Positions 6,258-15,316 of a DNA stretch of 18,378 nucleotides are shown here, in pieces. A model generated the notes under the pieces. That model was not told the origin of the DNA. It searched no databases and worked only from the letters and a program-made list of their open reading frames with translations. Every line of letters starts with the position of its first letter. The stretch's first letter is position 1. The stretch is from CAZNEZ01 sp964572475 (GTDB taxonomy: Bacteria; Bacillota; Clostridia; Lachnospirales; Lachnospiraceae), in NCBI GenBank assembly GCA_964572475.1, contig CAZNEZ010000046.1:1-18378 (forward strand). Reading direction: 5' to 3'. Position numbers and translations under genes: made by a program.

Positions 6258-6286
6258 ATGATAACAAAAGATTAAATGAAAGTAAA
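6258..6286 (-). promoter_or_regulatory. Sigma-A-type promoter of the hflK-hflC-luxS-mtnN operon
   Basis: On the minus strand TTTACT (6286-6281), 17 bases, TATCAT (6263-6258). The -35 box is two bases from the -35 box of the divergent hydratase promoter. The predicted transcript starts about 38 bases before the hflK ATG. Confidence 0.6.
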
Positions 6287-6288
6287 GG

Positions 6289-6317
6289 TTGATATATTAA
6301 AGGTAAAAATGTATAAT
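6289..6317 (+). promoter_or_regulatory. Sigma-A-type promoter of the aconitase-family hydratase
   Basis: TTGATA (6289-6294), 17 bases, TATAAT (6312-6317): near-consensus boxes at ideal spacing. The transcript should start near 6324, about 31 bases before the ATG at 6355. This supports that start over the earlier in-frame ATG at 6322. Confidence 0.8.
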
Positions 6318-6354
6318 AATAGTGATTTTATCTATATTTTTAGGAGGAACCTTA

Positions 6355-8649
6355 ATGATTAAGTTAAGCAATACCGGTGCATTTTTAATAAATGGAACCG
6401 ACGTAGTAGAAGATAATGGAGAAGCTGCAGCAGCACTTCAGAATAAATGTGGACAGGCAGTTTCAAAAGAAGAAGCAGCTAAGAATACAATAGCATATAG
6501 CATTTTAAAGAAGCACAATACTTCAGATAATATGTCAAAGCTTAAGATTAAATTTGATAAATTAACATCACATGATATTACATTTGTTGGAATTATTCAG
6601 ACAGCCAGAGCTTCAGGACTTGAAAAATTTCCAGTTCCATATGTGTTAACAAACTGTCATAACAGTCTTTGTGCAGTTGGTGGAACAATCAATGAAGATG
6701 ACCATATGTTTGGACTTACATGTGCTAAGAAGTATGGTGGAATGTATGTACCACCTCATCAGGCAGTAATTCATCAATTTGCAAGAGAGATGCTTGCAGG
6801 TGGTGGCAAGATGATTCTTGGTTCAGATAGTCATACTCGTTATGGTGCGCTTGGAACTATGGCAATGGGTGAGGGTGGACCTGAACTCGTTAAACAGCTT
6901 CTTGAGCAGACATACGATATCAATATGCCAGGAGTTATCGGCGTTTATATGACAGGTACTCCAGTTAAGGGCGTTGGACCACAGGACGTTGCTCTTGCAA
7001 TTATAGGTGCAGTATTTGCCAATGGTTATGTTAACAATAAAGTAATGGAATTTGTTGGACCTGGAGTATCAAACTTAAGCGCTGATTTTAGAATTGGTGT
7101 TGATGTTATGACAACAGAGACAACATGTCTATCTTCAATATGGAAAACAGATGATAAGATTAAGGAATTTTACGATATCCATGGAAGAAGCGCAGACTAT
7201 AGCGAACTAAATCCTGGAGAAGTTACTTATTATGGTGGAATGATTTATGTTGAGCTTGACAAGATTAAGCCAATGATAGCTATGCCTTTCCATCCAAGTA
7301 ACACATATACAATAGAAGAACTTAATGCTAATCTTATGGATATTCTTGATGATTGTGAGAAAAAAGCACTTGTTAGTCTTGATGGCAAGGTTGATTTCAA
7401 GCTTAAAGATAAAGTTAAGAATGGTAAATTATATGTAGATCAGGGTATTATCGCTGGTTGTGCAGGTGGTGGATTTGAAAACATTTGCGCTGCCGCTGAT
7501 ATACTTAATGGCAGAAGTATTGGTTCAGATGAATTTACACTTAGTGTATATCCAGCAAGTACTCCAATCTATATGGAGCTTGTAAAGAATGGCTGTGCAG
7601 CTAAGCTTATGGAGACAGGTGCAATTATGAAGACAGCATTCTGTGGACCATGCTTTGGTGCAGGAGATACACCTTCTAATAATGCATTTAGTATTAGACA
7701 TTCAACTAGAAACTTCCCTAATAGAGAGGGTTCTAAGCTTCAGAACGGTCAGATTTCATCAGTTGCACTTATGGATGCTCGTTCAATTGCAGCAACATCA
7801 GCTAATAAGGGATATCTTACATCAGCAACAGATATAGATGTTGAATATACTAATCCAAAATATTTCTTTGATAAGACAATCTATGAGAATAGGGTATTTG
7901 ATAGTAAAGGAGTTGCTGATCCTACAGTTGAGATTAAATTTGGACCTAATATCAAGGATTGGCCAGCAATGTGTGCCCTTACAGACAATATGATTTTAAA
8001 AGTTGTTTCAGAGATTCATGACCCTGTTACTACAACAGATGAACTTATTCCATCAGGTGAGACATCTTCATATCGTTCTAATCCTTTAGGTCTTGCAGAA
8101 TTTACTCTTTCAAGAAAAGATCCTGAATATGTAGGAAAGGCTAAAGAGATTCAGAAAGTTGAAGCAGCAAGAGAAGATGGAACATATTCAGAAGCTAATT
8201 TTGCTGATTTTGCAAATATATTATCAATAGTAAAAAAAGATTTTCCTAAGACTGATATTAGTAATACAGGAGTAGGAAGTACAATATATGCAGTTAAGCC
8301 AGGTGATGGTTCAGCCAGAGAACAGGCAGCTTCTTGCCAGAAAGTACTTGGAGGATGGGCTAATATAGCACATGAATATGCTACTAAGAGATATCGTTCT
8401 AACCTTATCAATTGGGGAATGTTACCATTCTTACTTGATTTGAATCATGAAGAATTACCTTTTACTAAGGATGATTATATATTTATTCCAGATGTTGTTA
8501 AGGCGGTTCAGGATAAGTTAACTGATGTTAAAGCATTTGTTGTAAAAGAGGATGGGCTAAAAGAATTTAATCTTAAGTTAGGTGAGCTTACAGATGATGA
8601 AAGAGAGATTATCTTAAAGGGATGTTTAATCAACTTTAATCGTAGATAG
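6355..8649 (+). CDS. Aconitase-family hydratase (YbhJ-like)
   Basis: A 764-residue cytoplasmic iron-sulfur hydratase of the aconitase superfamily. The [4Fe-4S] ligands are C369 (IIAGCAGGGFEN), C430 and C433 (AFCGPCFGAGD). GSDSHTRYGALGTMAMGEGG (156-175) and RNFPNREGS (452-460) are the usual substrate-site blocks. The C-terminal swivel domain holds GDGSAREQAAS (S653, R655) and RSNLINWGMLPF (681-692), close to the classical GRGSSREHAA. The cysteine motif GCAGGG differs from SCTNxS/R of AcnA/AcnB. Overall form and length fit the hydratase class related to E. coli YbhJ, so citrate/isocitrate is plausible but not proven. The start follows AGGAGG by seven bases. The next gene, glgB, starts 71 bp downstream, perhaps on the same transcript. 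Confidence 0.88.
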   Translation: MIKLSNTGAFLINGTDVVEDNGEAAAALQNKCGQAVSKEEAAKNTIAYSILKKHNTSDNMSKLKIKFDKLTSHDITFVGIIQTARASGLEKFPVPYVLTNCHNSLCAVGGTINEDDHMFGLTCAKKYGGMYVPPHQAVIHQFAREMLAGGGKMILGSDSHTRYGALGTMAMGEGGPELVKQLLEQTYDINMPGVIGVYMTGTPVKGVGPQDVALAIIGAVFANGYVNNKVMEFVGPGVSNLSADFRIGVDVMTTETTCLSSIWKTDDKIKEFYDIHGRSADYSELNPGEVTYYGGMIYVELDKIKPMIAMPFHPSNTYTIEELNANLMDILDDCEKKALVSLDGKVDFKLKDKVKNGKLYVDQGIIAGCAGGGFENICAAADILNGRSIGSDEFTLSVYPASTPIYMELVKNGCAAKLMETGAIMKTAFCGPCFGAGDTPSNNAFSIRHSTRNFPNREGSKLQNGQISSVALMDARSIAATSANKGYLTSATDIDVEYTNPKYFFDKTIYENRVFDSKGVADPTVEIKFGPNIKDWPAMCALTDNMILKVVSEIHDPVTTTDELIPSGETSSYRSNPLGLAEFTLSRKDPEYVGKAKEIQKVEAAREDGTYSEANFADFANILSIVKKDFPKTDISNTGVGSTIYAVKPGDGSAREQAASCQKVLGGWANIAHEYATKRYRSNLINWGMLPFLLDLNHEELPFTKDDYIFIPDVVKAVQDKLTDVKAFVVKEDGLKEFNLKLGELTDDEREIILKGCLINFNRR

Positions 8650-8720
8650 TTCTAAAGTGTTTAAGGTGTAAATACCTTAAGTAAGGTAGGAAAGTACTAC
8701 AGAAAGAGGGTCGGGCTTAT

Positions 8721-10646
8721 ATGAATATTATTACTGATGCAGACAGATACGTTTTTGGACAAGGTTCTCATTATGAGATATACGAGAAACTGGGTGCGCA
8801 TATTAAGACTATCAACAAAGTTACAGGAGTATACTTTGCAGTCTGGGCGCCGAATGCAGAGCAGGTAAGTGTAGTAGGAGAATTTAATGGTTGGGACCGA
8901 TGTTCCAACCCAATGAATATCTTAGGCACATCTGGAATCTGGGAGGCCTTTGTTCCTGACGTGAAACAATGGGATATGTATAAGTATGCCATTGAGGATA
9001 GAAGTGGTAATATTCACTATAAGGCCGATCCTTTTGCATTTCATAGTGAAGTAAGGCCTGGTACTGCGTCAAAAGTAGCGGAGATTAATGGATTTGAATG
9101 GAATGATGATGAATGGATTAATAAAAAGGATGCAGAGGTACACACTAGCGTACCGATGTCAATTTATGAAGTTCATATTGGTTCATGGAAAAAGGACTAT
9201 AATAATAATATTGATGGATTTTATGATTATAGAAGAATGGCTGAAGAACTAGCAAAGTATGTTAAGGATATGGGATATACACATATAGAGTTAATGGGTA
9301 TAGCAGAACATCCTTTTGATGGTTCATGGGGATATCAGGTTACTGGTTATTATGCACCTACTTCGAGATATGGTGGACCTAAAGATTTTATGTATTTTGT
9401 AGATTATATGCATAAGAACGATATTGGAGTAATTCTTGACTGGGTACCAGCGCATTTTCCAAAAGATGAACATGGACTTGCTATGTTTGATGGAACACCA
9501 TTATATGAATATCCTGACCCAAGAATGGGAGAACATCCACAGTGGGGAACTAAGGTGTTTAATTATGCTAAGAATGAAGTATCTAATTATCTTATTGCCA
9601 ATGCTCTATACTGGGTTGAAAAATATCATATTGATGCTTTACGCGTTGATGCTGTTGCATCTATGCTATATCTTGATTATGGAAGAGAAGCTGGACAATG
9701 GATTCCTAATGAATATGGTGAGAATAAGAATCTTGATGCTGTTGAATTTTTTAGACATATTAATAGTATAATGAAGCAACGCAATAAAAGAGCATTTTTA
9801 ATAGCGGAAGAGTCAACAGCCTGGGGAGGTGTAACGGCTGATGCTAAAAGAGGTGGACTTGGCTTTGAATACAAGTGGAATATGGGTTGGATGAATGATT
9901 TCCTTGAATATGTAAAGCTTGATCCATTATTTAAAAAAGGCGCTCATAGTAAGATTACATTTAGTCTTACATATGCATTTAGTGAGAATTTTGTTCTAGT
10001 ATTATCCCATGATGAGGTTGTTCATCTTAAATGTTCAATGCTTACAAAGATGCCGGGATATCCGATAGATAAATTTGCTAATCTTAGAACGGTATATAGC
10101 TTTATGATTGGACATCCTGGGGCTAAATTATTGTTTATGGGCCAGGAATTTGGACAGCTAAGTGAATGGTCAGAGGATAAGGAGATTGAGTGGTATAGAC
10201 TAGAAGAACCTCTTCACCTTGAATTAAAAGAATATAGTCAAAAATTACTTAAACTTTATAAAAAATATAAGGTGCTATCTGCATATGATACGGATTCAAG
10301 AAGTTTTGAATGGATTAATTGCAATGATGCAGATAGAAGCATTTTTAGCTTTATTAGAAAGGAACCTGACACTTATAAAGGCTGTGTAATATTTATCTGT
10401 AATTTTACGCCAGTTGAAAGAGAAGATTATTCGGTAGGTGTCCCAGAATCCGGTAAATACAGGGAATTACTAAGTTCATATTCTAATATAAATGAGGAAG
10501 ACGACTTAGAAAGTGCAGAACTTAAGCAAAAAGAGATGCCTAAGAATGTCATATACCGTAGTACTAGTCAAGAATGTGATGGATTAGAATATAAATTAGC
10601 ATTTAGTCTTCGACCATATGAATCCAAAATATTGATATTAGAATAG
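8721..10646 (+). CDS. glgB: 1,4-alpha-glucan (glycogen) branching enzyme
   Basis: A 641-residue enzyme that moves an alpha-1,4-glucan chain to form alpha-1,6 branches in glycogen. Residues about 20-110 form the CBM48 glycogen-binding domain (VYFAVWAPNAEQVSVVGEFN, then PMNILGTSGIWEAFVPD). From about 145 comes the GH13 barrel with ELMGIAEHPFDGSWGYQVTGY. It includes the catalytic D310 (LRVDAVASM), E363 (FLIAEEST) and the transition-state aspartate D431 (VLSHDEVVH). An all-beta domain ends the protein. The length is usual for this family. The start has a GAGGG about ten bases upstream, a weaker site than its neighbours. No strong promoter is visible in the 71 bp before it, so readthrough from the hydratase gene is likely. 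Other glycogen genes are not in this window. Confidence 0.95.
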   Translation: MNIITDADRYVFGQGSHYEIYEKLGAHIKTINKVTGVYFAVWAPNAEQVSVVGEFNGWDRCSNPMNILGTSGIWEAFVPDVKQWDMYKYAIEDRSGNIHYKADPFAFHSEVRPGTASKVAEINGFEWNDDEWINKKDAEVHTSVPMSIYEVHIGSWKKDYNNNIDGFYDYRRMAEELAKYVKDMGYTHIELMGIAEHPFDGSWGYQVTGYYAPTSRYGGPKDFMYFVDYMHKNDIGVILDWVPAHFPKDEHGLAMFDGTPLYEYPDPRMGEHPQWGTKVFNYAKNEVSNYLIANALYWVEKYHIDALRVDAVASMLYLDYGREAGQWIPNEYGENKNLDAVEFFRHINSIMKQRNKRAFLIAEESTAWGGVTADAKRGGLGFEYKWNMGWMNDFLEYVKLDPLFKKGAHSKITFSLTYAFSENFVLVLSHDEVVHLKCSMLTKMPGYPIDKFANLRTVYSFMIGHPGAKLLFMGQEFGQLSEWSEDKEIEWYRLEEPLHLELKEYSQKLLKLYKKYKVLSAYDTDSRSFEWINCNDADRSIFSFIRKEPDTYKGCVIFICNFTPVEREDYSVGVPESGKYRELLSSYSNINEEDDLESAELKQKEMPKNVIYRSTSQECDGLEYKLAFSLRPYESKILILE

Positions 10647-10686
10647 ATTAGATGTGATAAGGTAATAGTAAAATTTAAAGTAAATC

Positions 10687-10714
10687 TAATGGAATGAAGC
10701 GATATCTCCGATAT
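10687..10714 (+). promoter_or_regulatory. Sigma-28 (FliA/SigD)-type promoter before the FliK-like gene
   Basis: TAAT (10687-10690), 16 bases, TCCGATAT (10707-10714) resembles the flagellar consensus TAAA-N15-GCCGATAA. The same TAATG-N15-TCCGAWAT arrangement lies before flagellin. The transcript would start near 10721. This rules out the open-frame ATG at 10694 and supports the start at 10760. Confidence 0.6.
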
Positions 10715-10759
10715 ATGCCATATAGTAAATACAAGTTAACTGGAAAAGGTGTGGCATAT

Positions 10760-13700
10760 ATGAATATAAATACAAATGATTTATTTTTAAATAGCAATAA
10801 AAAAGAAGAGGCAGATACAGGTTTATTTTGTGATGCCTCTTTTTTAGCAACCAAAAAGACAAGTGAAGTTGCAGGAGCAGAAAACACAGAAAAAGTATCA
10901 AAAGCAGCACTTTATTCTGAGTCTACAAATACAAGAGATGCAGATTATAATTATAATGAAGAGCTTTTTGCAGGTTCAGATAATATGAATAGTAAAAGCA
11001 GCGTTAAGAGTATGAATATTGAACAGCAGCTTATGAATGATATTGAGCAGTTATCGGATAGTGTAACACCAGAAGGATTTGATAAAGCAAAAGAGTTAGG
11101 TATAACACCAGATGATGATGTAGAAGACTTTGTATCTGTATATGATAGAATCCAGATTGAGCTTGCAACATATTGTGACAATTATAAGGTTACTGGAGAT
11201 AGAATAGATTCAGGAAAGATAGAAGCTGTATATGGAGAGGGAAATATAAGCGCCAATATAAAAAAAACATTATCAAGTTATAACCTTCCAGATAATGATG
11301 AAAATGTTAATTCTGTATTAAAGGCCTTTAATATGGCTAAAGAAAGTGGTCAGATAACAAAGGGAATGACGTCATATCTTGCTAAAAATGGTATGAAGCC
11401 AACGATTCAAAATATATACACGGCTGCGTTTAGTGGAAGCACAGAACGAAGTGAGGTGCAAAGTCTTGGATTAACTGATAGTGAATGGGAAAATGTTAAG
11501 ACTCAGGCGGAGAGTATTATAGAAAAAGCAGGATTAGAGGTAGAGGAGAATACACTTAACACTGCCAGATGGATGTTGGAAGAGGGAATTCCACTAACAG
11601 CAGATAATATGTTAAATGTTAATAATATTTTAAAGGCTTCAGGAAGCATAAGTGAAGCAGGTGTTATGAGTGATGTAAATATAATTGATTCAATAGTCCA
11701 TGCTATGTCATATGGAATCAGAGCGACAGATGCTTCTCTAAATCCTGATAGTCTGAATTTAAGTCGGGTTGATTCTGCTATAGAAGTAATTAATAATGCA
11801 ACAGATGAGAATATTGCAACTATTGTAGCTGAAGATAAAACGGTAAATATATATAATCTAAAAAAGCAGCAGGAAGATGAAACTAAAACAAATTCTACTA
11901 AAGAGACAGTAAATAAACAATTAGATTTCAGTGATATTAAGTATATACAGGCTAAGCGAGCTGTTATTGAACTTACGGTAATGATGACAAAACAGTCGGG
12001 TGCAAAAATGCTTAAATTGGGAATTAGCATTGAAACAGAAGCGCTTACTGTTATGGCCGATGAGTTAAGGGACATGGAGAACGACTATTATTCCTCATTT
12101 TTTTCAGCAGTTTCTAAAAAAGGATATACACCTTCTATTGCAGATAATGATTTTCTTAAGACTACTATGCAGGCAATGGAACAACTTAAAAGTACTCCAA
12201 ATCTGATATCTGGAATGGTTAGTGCTGGTAAGGTAGAGTTTACTGTTGAAAGCGTTAGTATAGTAGGTGCAGGTCTTAAATCTCGTTTGGATATAGCAAG
12301 CATTTCTTACGAAACACTGGGAACAGAAGTAAGAAGCGATCTTGGAGACTCAATAAAAAAAGCATTTTCTAATATTGACTCAGTACTTCAGTTAGCTGGA
12401 GTAGAAGTTAATGATGCTACTAGAAAAGCAGCTAAAATACTGGCATACAACAGTATGGAGATTACACAGGAGAGTATTAGCAGTGTAGAAAATATAAATG
12501 AAGACTTTGATAAGTTAATACAGAAAATGACTCCAAAGACGACAGCATATCTTATTTCAAATGGAATTGATCCACTAAATACTAATATATCGGATTTAAA
12601 CACAGAGCTTGATAAAATTAATGAAGAAATAGAGCCGGACTATAATGAAAAATTCAGTACATTTTTATGGAAACTTCAAAATCAGAAAGATATTCCAGAG
12701 GATGAAAGAGATGCATATGTAGGCATTTACAGGCTGTTTAATATGATTCAGAAAAACGATTCTTCTGTACTTGGAGCAGCACTTAGCACAATGCAGAATA
12801 ATTATAGTGAATCAATAACATTAAGAGATATTGCAAATGAATTAAAAACTAAAAAGGCAAGTGGTCTGGATGTTAATATTGACGATGATTTTGGACTTCT
12901 TACTAATCTGGTTACTGACGAAAAAAGCCTTGATAAACAGCTTTTGGCGTTTGATAAATTTAAAAGTATATCAGACATAAGATATTCAGAAGATATGTTA
13001 AATGAGGACTCGGAAACATTTGCTGAAAATCTTAGAAATATAAGCGAAGATGCAATCAATCTGGTTCTAGAGTCTGGAAACAGAACATCAGTAAATAACA
13101 TTGTTATTGCACAGTATATGACTACAAGTGGCGGAAATATATTTAAGGAAGCATTAAATGTAGTTGCCGATGAGAAAAAAGATAAAGTAAAAAAAGCAAT
13201 GGATAATATAGCGGACAGCATGGATAGCAGCGAGGATATAGAAGAAGCCTTAAATACACTGAATTCTACAATTACAGATTCCGCAGATTATAAGACAGAG
13301 GTTAAACTTTTACGCCAAATGAATAAAGTTATTACATTTATGGCAAATGCCTCAAATAATAATTCATATCAGATTCCAATTGAAATGGATGGTGAATATA
13401 CTCAGATTCATTTAACTATCAAGGAGAGCAGTGAAAAGTCGGGAAATGTAAGTGCTGTAATTCAGACGGAAGAGCTTGGCAATGTAAGAAGTGAGTTCAC
13501 GTTAACTCCAAATGGAATGTCTGGAATTATTATTACTAATAATAGTAATGCGGTTGATAAGCTTAATAAGGCAGCAGATATGATGCAGGAAATGTTAAGA
13601 GATACAGAGAATTTGTCTATTAATATAGGTAATAGTTCCATACAGGTGGCAGTTAGTGAAAGTATTAATGCTAATATGTGGAAAAACAGCACAGATGCAA

Positions 13701-13792
13701 GTGGTAATGTGGAAAACAAAACTTTATTTTATATAGCGAAGACATTTGTAAGAGCAATATCCAGAACTTCAAATACAAATAATCAGATTTGA
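10760..13792 (+). CDS. Large flagellar-associated protein with FliK-like C-terminus (DUF6240-like)
   Basis: A 1010-residue protein, mostly polar, acidic and helical, without signal peptide or membrane segment. The C-terminal region, about 870-965, reads like the FliK hook-length-control domain: EELGNVRSEFTLTPNGMSG, then IIITNNSNAVDKLNKAADMM and QEMLRDTENLSINIG, matching the PELGxVxVxL...NG...LxxxLxxLRxxL..GI pattern. The middle, about 60-800, seems to hold repeated helical units containing phrases such as LxxAGVEVNDATRKAAKIL and MxxxGIxxxTxNI. I think this is the family now called DUF6240 in flagellated Lachnospiraceae, but this is from memory. It lies directly upstream of flagellin and carries a similar sigma-28-type promoter. 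A role in flagellar export or length control is inferred. A modest AAGGTG lies eight bases before the ATG. FliK proteins are usually 350-600 residues, so this one is unusually long. Confidence 0.7.
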   Translation: MNINTNDLFLNSNKKEEADTGLFCDASFLATKKTSEVAGAENTEKVSKAALYSESTNTRDADYNYNEELFAGSDNMNSKSSVKSMNIEQQLMNDIEQLSDSVTPEGFDKAKELGITPDDDVEDFVSVYDRIQIELATYCDNYKVTGDRIDSGKIEAVYGEGNISANIKKTLSSYNLPDNDENVNSVLKAFNMAKESGQITKGMTSYLAKNGMKPTIQNIYTAAFSGSTERSEVQSLGLTDSEWENVKTQAESIIEKAGLEVEENTLNTARWMLEEGIPLTADNMLNVNNILKASGSISEAGVMSDVNIIDSIVHAMSYGIRATDASLNPDSLNLSRVDSAIEVINNATDENIATIVAEDKTVNIYNLKKQQEDETKTNSTKETVNKQLDFSDIKYIQAKRAVIELTVMMTKQSGAKMLKLGISIETEALTVMADELRDMENDYYSSFFSAVSKKGYTPSIADNDFLKTTMQAMEQLKSTPNLISGMVSAGKVEFTVESVSIVGAGLKSRLDIASISYETLGTEVRSDLGDSIKKAFSNIDSVLQLAGVEVNDATRKAAKILAYNSMEITQESISSVENINEDFDKLIQKMTPKTTAYLISNGIDPLNTNISDLNTELDKINEEIEPDYNEKFSTFLWKLQNQKDIPEDERDAYVGIYRLFNMIQKNDSSVLGAALSTMQNNYSESITLRDIANELKTKKASGLDVNIDDDFGLLTNLVTDEKSLDKQLLAFDKFKSISDIRYSEDMLNEDSETFAENLRNISEDAINLVLESGNRTSVNNIVIAQYMTTSGGNIFKEALNVVADEKKDKVKKAMDNIADSMDSSEDIEEALNTLNSTITDSADYKTEVKLLRQMNKVITFMANASNNNSYQIPIEMDGEYTQIHLTIKESSEKSGNVSAVIQTEELGNVRSEFTLTPNGMSGIIITNNSNAVDKLNKAADMMQEMLRDTENLSINIGNSSIQVAVSESINANMWKNSTDASGNVENKTLFYIAKTFVRAISRTSNTNNQI

Positions 13793-13794
13793 GG

Positions 13795-13822
13795 TAATGT
13801 AAACTAAGAAATCATCCGAAAT
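13795..13822 (+). promoter_or_regulatory. Sigma-28 (FliA/SigD)-type promoter of flagellin
   Basis: TAAT (13795-13798), 16 bases, TCCGAAAT (13815-13822), starting three bases after the stop of the upstream gene. The leader to the flagellin ATG is about 60 bases and holds a small hairpin, 13857-13861/13866-13870, just before the ribosome site AGAGGA. Confidence 0.6.
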
Positions 13823-13885
13823 ATAGTACATAATAACAAAGTATAATCAGCAAGTTTGTGCTAATGCACAGAAAAGAGGAATCAT

Positions 13886-15304
13886 ATGAGAATTAACACA
13901 AATATATCAGCACTGACAGCCAATTTCCAATTACAGAGATCAGAATCAAAGCTTCAGAATTCTCTGGAGAGACTAACATCTGGTAAAAAGCTTAATAAAG
14001 CATCAGATGATACAGTAGGTATGGCAGTTTCACATAAGATGAATATACAGATTAAAGGACTTGAGAGAGCGAGCCAAAATGCATCAGATGGTGTCTCTGT
14101 TGTTCAGACTGCTGAAGGTGGACTTCAGGAAGTGCAGTCTATGTTACAAAGAATGAGAGAACTTGCAGTTCAGGGTGCAAATGATACATATACTGACCAA
14201 GATAGAGAGAATATTGAGATTGAAGTTCAGGCATTACAAGAAGAAATAGATAGAATATCAACAGATACAGAGTTTAATAATACCCCATTGCTTGATGGTT
14301 CTCTAAAAAGGAGATCTTATGGCGATATAGCGGGAGTAACAAGTACTAGAATATCTGATAGTGTTCCAGCAGATGCTTATGGAATTACAATTAAAGCAGA
14401 TGCAACTAAGGCTACTTATTCTGGTTCTTATGCATCAACAGGAATAATTACTGATGCTACAGCAGGTAAAGTAAAAATAAATGGTGTTACTGTTGAAGCT
14501 AAAGCAGGGGAAAGTCTTGATGAAGTATACAAAAAGATATCTAAGGCGGGAGATGCTACTGGAATAAAGGTAACAAGCTCTACAGATACATTTACGGCAG
14601 GAAGCAGTTTAAGTTTTGAGCAGGATGAATATGGTTCACAGTCTAAGATTAATATTGAATGTGATGATGCACTTGCAGGCGTATTAGGAATAGGTTCATC
14701 GGTTACTAAGGCAGGAACGGATATTGAAGCGGAATTTACAACATCAGGTTCACAGAGAATTGGTTTTAATAATACAGCTACAATGTCTTCGTCAGGAGAT
14801 AAAGTAACCGTAAAAGATAGAGATGGCTTTGAGTTAACTGTTCAGTTTGATTCTAATCTGGTTGCCAATGCAGGAGGTCCAGTTGATACTATTGATAATG
14901 TTCTTAATATAGGTACAATGACTATTCAGCTTGGAGCAAATGAAGGTCAAACACTTGAAATCAGTATTGATGAGATTACAAGTAAAAGTCTTGGAATTGA
15001 TAAACTTAAGTTTTCTACTTCGGCAGGTTGTACAGCAGCAATTGCCACAATAGATAAGGCTATTCAGCAGGTTTCTTCAAGCAGGTCAAGTCTTGGTGCA
15101 TATCAGAACCGTTTGGAATATGCAACAAGCAGTATAGATGTTACAACAGAAAATGTTACTTCGGCATTGTCAAGAATTGAAGATGTTGATATGGCGGAAG
15201 AAATGACAAACTATACATCATATAACGTACTTGCACAGGCAGGAATATCTATGGTTACACAAGCTAATCAGATGCCTGAAAAAGTATTGCAGTTATTACA
15301 GTAG
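13886..15304 (+). CDS. Flagellin
   Basis: A 472-residue filament subunit exported by the flagellar type III system. Residues 1-140 are the D0-D1 part: MRINTNISALTANFQLQRSE, ERLTSGKKLNKASDD and the helix MLQRMRELAVQGANDT (86-101), which is the region sensed by TLR5 in other species and looks intact. Residues about 390-472 are the matching C-terminal helices, ending in NQMPEKVLQLLQ. The central ~250 residues are a variable threonine- and serine-rich D2/D3-type insert exposed on the filament. A short AGAGGA site lies five bases before ATG. The downstream FliS-like gene begins 12 bp after the stop, and its ribosome site overlaps the flagellin stop codon. The symbol (fliC/hag/fla) is left open because such genomes often carry several flagellins. 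Confidence 0.96.
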   Translation: MRINTNISALTANFQLQRSESKLQNSLERLTSGKKLNKASDDTVGMAVSHKMNIQIKGLERASQNASDGVSVVQTAEGGLQEVQSMLQRMRELAVQGANDTYTDQDRENIEIEVQALQEEIDRISTDTEFNNTPLLDGSLKRRSYGDIAGVTSTRISDSVPADAYGITIKADATKATYSGSYASTGIITDATAGKVKINGVTVEAKAGESLDEVYKKISKAGDATGIKVTSSTDTFTAGSSLSFEQDEYGSQSKINIECDDALAGVLGIGSSVTKAGTDIEAEFTTSGSQRIGFNNTATMSSSGDKVTVKDRDGFELTVQFDSNLVANAGGPVDTIDNVLNIGTMTIQLGANEGQTLEISIDEITSKSLGIDKLKFSTSAGCTAAIATIDKAIQQVSSSRSSLGAYQNRLEYATSSIDVTTENVTSALSRIEDVDMAEEMTNYTSYNVLAQAGISMVTQANQMPEKVLQLLQ

Positions 15305-15316
15305 GAGGATAAATAA

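Noticed and set aside
8661..8680. Small hairpin between the hydratase gene and glgB as a terminator or riboswitch
   Set aside because: A 7-bp AT-rich stem without a T-tail, and the surrounding bases match no riboswitch core that I know.
9436..9771. Plus-strand 111-residue frame inside glgB
   Set aside because: Out-of-frame shadow in a well-conserved enzyme; Met/Leu/Ile-rich low-complexity product.
10647..10690. Inverted repeat ATTAGAT/ATCTAAT after glgB as a terminator
   Set aside because: Only seven AT-rich pairs around a 30-base loop and no T-run; too weak to call.
10694..10759. Upstream in-frame start for the FliK-like gene
   Set aside because: The ATG at 10694 lies before the -10 element of the sigma-28-type promoter and lacks a ribosome site; 10760 fits better.
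11503..12075. Minus-strand 190-residue open frame inside the FliK-like gene
   Set aside because: Antisense shadow rich in Ser/Leu/Ile without a ribosome site or a recognisable domain.
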